Shown here piece after piece: positions 6,269-10,859 of a DNA stretch of 10,859 nucleotides. The stretch is taken from assembly GCA_900767075.1 (NCBI GenBank), contig CAAFXX010000576.1:1-10859 (forward strand), written 5' to 3'. Below the pieces are notes generated by a model. That model ran no database searches. It saw only the letters and a list, made by a program, of their open reading frames with translations, and was not told where the DNA came from. The translations under genes and the position numbers were made by a program. Numbering within the stretch: the first letter of the stretch is position 1; each line of letters opens with the position of its first letter. The stretch is from Bacteroidales bacterium. GTDB taxonomy: Bacteria > Bacteroidota > Bacteroidia > Bacteroidales > Muribaculaceae.

Positions 6269-7516
6269 ATGGCAAAGAAAGAAGAAACAGTAAATATGGT
6301 GGACCAGTTCAAAGAGTTCAAGGAACTCAAGAACATCGACAAGACCACCATGATCTCAGTGCTCGAGGAGTCGTTCCGCAACGTGCTGGCGAAAATGTTC
6401 GGCACCGACGAGAATTTCGACGTTATCATGAACCCCGACAAGGGAGACTGCGAGATTTATCAGAACCTCGAGGTCGTTGAGGACGGACAGGTCGAAAACA
6501 AGGACATGCAGATCGGACTTACCGATGCACGCGAGATCGACCCCGAATGTGAGATCGGCGAGGACGTTACACGCCGCATCTATTTCGAGAAATTCGGACG
6601 CCGCGCAATCCTCAACCTGCGTCAGACGCTCCAGTCGAAGATCCTCGACCTCCAGAAAGACGCCATCTACAGCAAGTTCAAGGAACTGGAAGGCGAAATC
6701 ATCACGGCTGAAGTACATCAGATCTGGAAAAAAGAGATGCTCCTGCTCGACGACGAGCAGAACGAGCTCATCATGCCCAAGGAGGAACAGATCCAGGGCG
6801 ACCTTTTCCGCAAGGGCGACATGGTCCGTGCCATCGTGAAGCGCGTCGACAACCCCAACAACAATCCCAAGGTCATCGTGAGCCGCACCGACGAGCGTTT
6901 CCTCCGCCGTCTTTTCGAGCAGGAGGTTCCTGAGATTCACGACGGACTCATCACCATCCGCGACGTTGCTCGCATCCCCGGGCAGCGCGCCAAGGTTGCC
7001 GTGGAGAGCTACGACGACCGCATCGATCCCGTAGGCGCATGCGTGGGCATCAAGGGAAGCCGTATCCACGGCATTGTCCGCGAGCTCCGCAACGAGAACA
7101 TCGACGTGATCAACTATACCGCCAATCCCTCGCTTTACATTCAGCGCGCCCTCAGCCCCGCCAAGATCTCATCAATGCGCCTCAATGAAGAGGAGAAGAA
7201 AGCCGAGGTATTCCTCCGCGACGAGGAAGTGTCGCTCGCTATCGGCAAGGGCGGCTTCAACATCCGCCTCGCCACTGCCCTCACCGGCTATACAATCGAC
7301 GTATACCGCGACATCGAACCCGGCGAAGAGGATATCTACCTCGATGAATTCGCCGATGAAATCGACGGATGGGTGATCGAAGCCCTCAAGAACCTCGGTC
7401 TCGCAACAGCCAAGTCTGTGCTCAACGCTCCCAAGAACGTGATCGACCAGGCAGACCTCGAGGATTCCACTATCGAACACGTCATGGACGTGCTTCGCGC
7501 TGAGTTCGAAGACTGA
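6269..7516 (+). CDS. nusA: Transcription termination/antitermination factor NusA
   Basis: RNA polymerase-binding elongation factor that modulates pausing, hairpin-dependent termination and antitermination. The N-terminal polymerase-binding domain occupies about residues 1-130. An S1 domain follows at about 140-207 (EGEIITAEV through PKVIVSRT). KH1 has GIKGSRI at 260-266, and KH2 has the GKGGFNIRLA motif beginning at 326. The C-terminal 50 or so residues (GWVIEALKNLGL onward) form a short acidic helical tail ending LRAEFED. At 415 residues it lacks the two full acidic repeats of the longer E. coli protein, as is common outside proteobacteria. It lies between rimP and infB, its standard place. 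Because NusA acts on hairpin terminators, the attenuator-like hairpin in this operon's leader is a possible feedback target (inference). Confidence 0.97.
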   Translation: MAKKEETVNMVDQFKEFKELKNIDKTTMISVLEESFRNVLAKMFGTDENFDVIMNPDKGDCEIYQNLEVVEDGQVENKDMQIGLTDAREIDPECEIGEDVTRRIYFEKFGRRAILNLRQTLQSKILDLQKDAIYSKFKELEGEIITAEVHQIWKKEMLLLDDEQNELIMPKEEQIQGDLFRKGDMVRAIVKRVDNPNNNPKVIVSRTDERFLRRLFEQEVPEIHDGLITIRDVARIPGQRAKVAVESYDDRIDPVGACVGIKGSRIHGIVRELRNENIDVINYTANPSLYIQRALSPAKISSMRLNEEEKKAEVFLRDEEVSLAIGKGGFNIRLATALTGYTIDVYRDIEPGEEDIYLDEFADEIDGWVIEALKNLGLATAKSVLNAPKNVIDQADLEDSTIEHVMDVLRAEFED

Positions 7517-7543
7517 TACGGATCTTCGGCCCAGGACTCTTAC

Positions 7544-7571
7544 GGAGCCGGCTGAATAAGCCCTTAGCTCC
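7544..7571 (+). promoter_or_regulatory. Intercistronic hairpin between nusA and infB
   Basis: GGAGC (7544-7548) pairs with GCTCC (7567-7571), and inside it GGCT (7550-7553) pairs with AGCC (7559-7562) around a GAATA loop; a C faces CTTA in the internal loop. That gives 9 bp in two helices within the 91-bp gap. No T tract follows, so it is more likely an RNA-processing, stability or translation element than a terminator. The rest of the gap is AT-rich with no promoter-like element. Confidence 0.45.
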
Positions 7572-7607
7572 CAAATTATCCAGAGTTCCTCCTTTTAAAT
7601 TGAATTT

Positions 7608-10600
7608 ATGCGTACAAAGTTAAGCAAGATAACAAAAGATCTCAACATAGGCCTCGACACGGCTGTCGAATTCCTGCACAAGCACGGTATTGAGGTCGAG
7701 CGCAACATAAACACGCGCATCGACGAAAATAGCGTGAACCTGCTGACCAAGGAATTCAGCAAGGACAAGGATGTCAAGGCACGCAGCGACCAGTATTCCA
7801 ACGACCGCCGCGACGACCGCAAAGAGAAAAAAGCCGAGCGCGCCCAGGCAGCGCCCAAGTCGGAGACGACGCAGACCGGTCCGCGTATCCTCGGCAAGAT
7901 TGAACTTGACCGTCACGGCAATCCCGTGACCCCGAAGCCCGCGCCCAAGCCTGCGGCTGAACAGCCCGCGAAACCTGCCGTTCAGGAAGCTACCAAGCCG
8001 GCGGCTCCTGAGGTCACGGCTCCTAAGCCCGAGGCTCCCGCACCCAAACCGGAAGCTCCAAAGGCAGAAGCACCCAAACCGGCGGCTCCGGAAGCCAAGG
8101 AACCCAAAGCAGAGACAGTTAAACCCGAACCGAAGCCGGAACCGGAGAAGGCAGCTCCCGCGCCTCAGAAAAAAGCCGATGCTGAAGTTAAGAAACCTGC
8201 GGCAAATGTCAAGGCTCCGGTTGAAAACACAAATAAACCTGCAAAGCCCGAAGCTGCAAAGGAGCAGCCCAAGGCAGAGGTGAAACCCGAGGTCAAGAAT
8301 GAGGCAAAGCCCCAGAATGAAGCCAAGTCTCAGAGCGAGTCCCATGAAGGCGAGACAGCAAGCAATGTATTCCGTCTCAGCACGCCTGTCCAGGGTCCGG
8401 AACTGAAAGTGGTCGGAAAGATTGACCTTAGTGCCATCAACCAGTCGACCCGTCCCCGCAAGAAAAGCAAAGCTGAGAAAGCGCGTGCCGCGGCAGCCGC
8501 CAATGGCGACCGCAAGAAGCGTCAGCGCATCGGCAAGGAGAAGGTCGATATCGAGAAGGCTGCGGCACAGCCCGGATTCGGTTCCGACAACCGCAAGAAA
8601 GAACGCGGAGCCAACAACGGCGGCGGTGGCGCCAACAACGGAGGCGGCAACGGCCGCAACCGTGGCGAAGGACGCGGCAAGAACCGCGACCGCCGTCCCG
8701 TCAAGCCGGAGGTTAACAACGAGGACGTACAGAAGCAGGTAAAGGAAACGCTCGCCCGCCTCACCAACAAGCAGCAGAAGAAGAGCGTGAAGTGGCGTAA
8801 GGAGAAACGCGAGGAGATGCATAACCGCGAGATCGAGAACGCAGAACGCGAGGCAGCGGAAAGCAAGATTCTCAAGATCACGGAATTCGTCACCGCCAAC
8901 GACCTCGCCAGCATGATGGACGTTCCCATCAACAAGGTAATCGCCACCTGCATGAGCCTCGGCGTGATGGTTTCAATCAACCAGCGTCTCGACGCTGAGA
9001 CAATCAATATCGTGGCTGAGGAATTCGGCTACAGCACGGAATTTGTCAGTGCCGACGTGACGGAGGCCATCGAGACCGTGGAGGACAAGGAGGAAGAGCT
9101 TGAGACTCGTCCGCCGATCGTGACCGTGATGGGACACGTCGACCACGGCAAGACCTCGCTCCTCGACTATATCCGCAAGACCAACGTGATCGCCGGCGAG
9201 GCAGGCGGCATCACCCAGCATATCGGTGCATATAACGTCAAGCTCAACGACGGACGCCATATCACTTTCCTCGACACCCCGGGTCACGAGGCATTCACCG
9301 CCATGCGTGCCCGCGGCGCCAAGATGACCGACCTCGCGATCATCATCGTCGCCGCAGACGACGACGTGATGCCGCAGACGATCGAGGCTATCAACCATGC
9401 CTCGGCAGCCGGCGTCCCCATGGTTTTCGCAATCAACAAGATTGACAAGCCAGCCGCCAACCCCGACAAGATCAAGGAGGAACTCGCCGGAATGAACTAC
9501 CTCGTGGAGGAATGGGGCGGCAAGTACCAGAGCCAGGACATCTCCGCCAAGAAAGGTATCGGCGTCGAGGAACTGATGGAGAAAGTGCTTCTTGAGGCTG
9601 AGATGCTCGACCTCAAGGCAAACCCCAACCGCAACGCCATAGGCACCGTGATAGAGTCGAGTCTTGACAAGGGTCGCGGCTATGTGGCTACAGTGCTTGT
9701 ACAGAACGGTACACTGCGCGTGGGCGACGTAATCCTTGCCGGCACGCATTTCGGAAAGGTGAAGGCTATGTTCAACGAGCGTAACCAGCGCGTGACAGAG
9801 GCAGGTCCCTCCACCCCGGTGCTTATCCTCGGTCTGAACGGCGCTCCTACCGCAGGAGATACGTTCAACGTGATGGATTCCGAGCAGGAAGCCCGCGACA
9901 TCGCAGGCAAGCGTCTGCAGCTGCAGCGTGAACTCGGTCTGCGCACCAAGAAGCGCGTAGGTCTCGAGGAACTTGGACGCCGCCGCGCCCTCAACGACTT
10001 CCACGAGCTGAACCTCGTGGTGAAGGGCGACGTGGACGGCTCGATCGAGGCTATTTCCGACTCGCTGCTCAAGCTCTCCACTCCGGAGGTTCAGGTCAAC
10101 GTGCTTCATAAGGGCGTGGGCGCCATCTCTGAGTCCGACGTTACGCTTGCTGCCGCTTCCGACGCCATTATCATCGGCTTCCAGGTGCGTCCTTCGGGCG
10201 CCGCCAAACGTGAGGCCGAGAAAGAGGGCGTGGAGATCCGTCTCTACTCTGTGATCTACAAGGCGATCGAGGAGGTTAAAGATGCTATGGAAGGAATGCT
10301 TTCACCCGAAATCAAGGAGGAAGTCACAGGTACGGCAGAGGTGCTTCAGACTTACCATATCTCGAAGGTCGGAACAATCGCCGGCGCCATCGTGCGCGAG
10401 GGCAAGATCAAACGCAACGAGAAGGTGCGCCTGATCCGCGACGGTATCGTGATCTACACCGGCGAACTCGGTTCGCTCAAGCGTTTCAAGGACGACGTGA
10501 AGGAAGTCACCTCCGGTTACGACTGCGGTCTCTCGATCCAGGGCTACAACGATGTCCGTGAAGGCGACCTCATCGAGGCATTCGAAGAAGTCGAAGTCAA

Positions 10601-10613
10601 GAAATCGCTCTGA
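7608..10613 (+). CDS. infB: Translation initiation factor IF-2
   Basis: GTPase that brings initiator fMet-tRNA to the 30S subunit and promotes joining of the 50S. The 1001-residue product begins with an IF2_N module (about 1-53). A low-complexity Ala/Pro/Lys/Glu linker follows (about 80-250, repeated KPEAP and KPAAP units), then a basic Gly/Asn segment (ANNGGGG twice from residue 335, then Arg-Gly-rich to about 364). A second IF2_N module spans about 420-475. The G domain has G1 GHVDHGKT (509-516), G3 DTPGH (556-560), G4 NKID (610-613) and G5 SAK (646-648). Domains II, III and the initiator-tRNA-binding C-terminal domain fill the rest. The ATG at 7608 opens directly on the conserved MRTKLSKI start. 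It is third in the operon, 91 bp after nusA. The long linker is usual for Bacteroidota IF-2 proteins. Confidence 0.98.
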   Translation: MRTKLSKITKDLNIGLDTAVEFLHKHGIEVERNINTRIDENSVNLLTKEFSKDKDVKARSDQYSNDRRDDRKEKKAERAQAAPKSETTQTGPRILGKIELDRHGNPVTPKPAPKPAAEQPAKPAVQEATKPAAPEVTAPKPEAPAPKPEAPKAEAPKPAAPEAKEPKAETVKPEPKPEPEKAAPAPQKKADAEVKKPAANVKAPVENTNKPAKPEAAKEQPKAEVKPEVKNEAKPQNEAKSQSESHEGETASNVFRLSTPVQGPELKVVGKIDLSAINQSTRPRKKSKAEKARAAAAANGDRKKRQRIGKEKVDIEKAAAQPGFGSDNRKKERGANNGGGGANNGGGNGRNRGEGRGKNRDRRPVKPEVNNEDVQKQVKETLARLTNKQQKKSVKWRKEKREEMHNREIENAEREAAESKILKITEFVTANDLASMMDVPINKVIATCMSLGVMVSINQRLDAETINIVAEEFGYSTEFVSADVTEAIETVEDKEEELETRPPIVTVMGHVDHGKTSLLDYIRKTNVIAGEAGGITQHIGAYNVKLNDGRHITFLDTPGHEAFTAMRARGAKMTDLAIIIVAADDDVMPQTIEAINHASAAGVPMVFAINKIDKPAANPDKIKEELAGMNYLVEEWGGKYQSQDISAKKGIGVEELMEKVLLEAEMLDLKANPNRNAIGTVIESSLDKGRGYVATVLVQNGTLRVGDVILAGTHFGKVKAMFNERNQRVTEAGPSTPVLILGLNGAPTAGDTFNVMDSEQEARDIAGKRLQLQRELGLRTKKRVGLEELGRRRALNDFHELNLVVKGDVDGSIEAISDSLLKLSTPEVQVNVLHKGVGAISESDVTLAAASDAIIIGFQVRPSGAAKREAEKEGVEIRLYSVIYKAIEEVKDAMEGMLSPEIKEEVTGTAEVLQTYHISKVGTIAGAIVREGKIKRNEKVRLIRDGIVIYTGELGSLKRFKDDVKEVTSGYDCGLSIQGYNDVREGDLIEAFEEVEVKKSL
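8610..8651 (+). repeat. 21-bp tandem repeat inside infB
   Basis: Two adjacent 21-bp units (8610-8630 and 8631-8651) encode ANNGGGG and ANNGGGN. They differ mainly at third codon positions and in the last codon, and they begin the Gly/Arg-rich linker of IF-2. Such a unit could expand or contract by slippage between strains. Confidence 0.75.
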
Positions 10614-10621
10614 TCCCGGTC

Positions 10622-10859
10622 ATGAGGTATTACATCAACATCGGCAGCAATCTTGGCGACAGGCGGCTTAACATCAGCCGCGCCATTGCCGCTGTGGAGA
10701 AAAGATACGGATATTTCGAACTTTCAAAAGCGGTGGAATCGGAACCATGGGGTTTCGATTCCACCAATTCCTTTCTCAATGTCGGGATGATGTTCGAGAC
10801 CGACAGCGAGCCCCTCGACGTGCTACATTCATTGCAGGAGATTGAAAGTGCCATATCGC
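10622..10859 (+). CDS. folK: 6-hydroxymethyldihydropterin pyrophosphokinase FolK (HPPK), 3' end cut off
   Basis: HPPK transfers pyrophosphate from ATP to 6-hydroxymethyl-7,8-dihydropterin, the step before dihydropteroate synthase in folate synthesis. Seventy-nine codons are visible. Family landmarks appear in order: the start YYINIGSNLGDR (substrate-site loop, residues 3-14), NI at 17-18, the EPWGF motif (41-45, with the conserved Trp for pterin stacking), FLNVG (51-55) and LQEIES (71-76), which leads into the catalytic region. The catalytic Asp residues lie beyond the window. The ATG is 8 bp after the infB stop with no terminator between, so it probably reads on from the infB transcript. The N-terminal length fits the family, supporting this start. 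Confidence 0.93.
   Translation, partial: MRYYINIGSNLGDRRLNISRAIAAVEKRYGYFELSKAVESEPWGFDSTNSFLNVGMMFETDSEPLDVLHSLQEIESAIS

Noticed and set aside
6356..7069. 237-codon open frame on the - strand opposite nusA
   Set aside because: Complement of a highly conserved coding region with acidic and GC-rich codons; the product shows no motif.
7620..8822. 400-codon open frame on the - strand opposite infB
   Set aside because: It mirrors the Lys/Ala/Pro/Glu-rich low-complexity part of IF-2, giving a Leu/Arg/Gly/Cys-rich product. This is the usual shadow of biased codon use over a clear gene.
8973..10109. 378-codon open frame on the - strand opposite the IF-2 GTPase domain
   Set aside because: A shadow of the strongly conserved infB frame; its His/Val/Leu-rich product has no domain features.

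Overview
The window looks like a piece of a Bacteroidota chromosome, most likely order Bacteroidales and possibly a Muribaculaceae-type gut bacterium. Evidence: the TAnnTTTG-type promoter element ahead of rimP, the lack of Shine-Dalgarno sequences, a Bacteroidota-style outer-membrane lipoprotein paired with a DUF5723-like beta-barrel, a histidine kinase with a HELKRP-type H-box, and an initiation factor IF-2 of about 1000 residues with a long Ala/Lys/Pro/Glu-rich N-terminal extension. The family-level placement is an inference. All supported genes lie on the + strand.

Layout. (1) 1-1987: a two-component system. A sensor histidine kinase, cut by the left edge, overlaps an OmpR/PhoB-type response regulator by ATGA. 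(2) 1988-2225: an AT-rich spacer with a weak hairpin, two candidate promoters and a 15-bp direct repeat (14/15 identical). (3) 2226-5421: a two-gene cell-envelope unit made of a 591-residue lipoprotein and a 461-residue predicted outer-membrane barrel, 34 bp apart. (4) 5422-5784: a 363-bp region with AACTCAT repeats, a TATCTTTG promoter element, a GNRA-capped hairpin with a T tract, two further hairpins, and a chain of tiny ORFs that reaches the rimP start codon through three successive ATGA junctions. (5) 5785-10613: the conserved rimP-nusA-infB operon (30S maturation, transcription elongation/termination, translation initiation). (6) 10622 to the right edge: the start of folK (folate synthesis), 8 bp after infB.

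How they work together. The kinase and regulator form one signalling pair; the envelope unit behind them is a plausible target, but nothing in the sequence proves it. rimP, nusA and infB are co-transcribed in many bacteria. The leader in front of them has features suited to attenuation and translational coupling, notable because NusA affects termination at hairpins.

The protein-coding content is mostly housekeeping or recognisable. The most unusual part is the non-coding or micro-coding leader at about 5559-5788. The lipoprotein/barrel pair is the main protein-level unknown. No mobile element, CRISPR array, tRNA or rRNA was seen.
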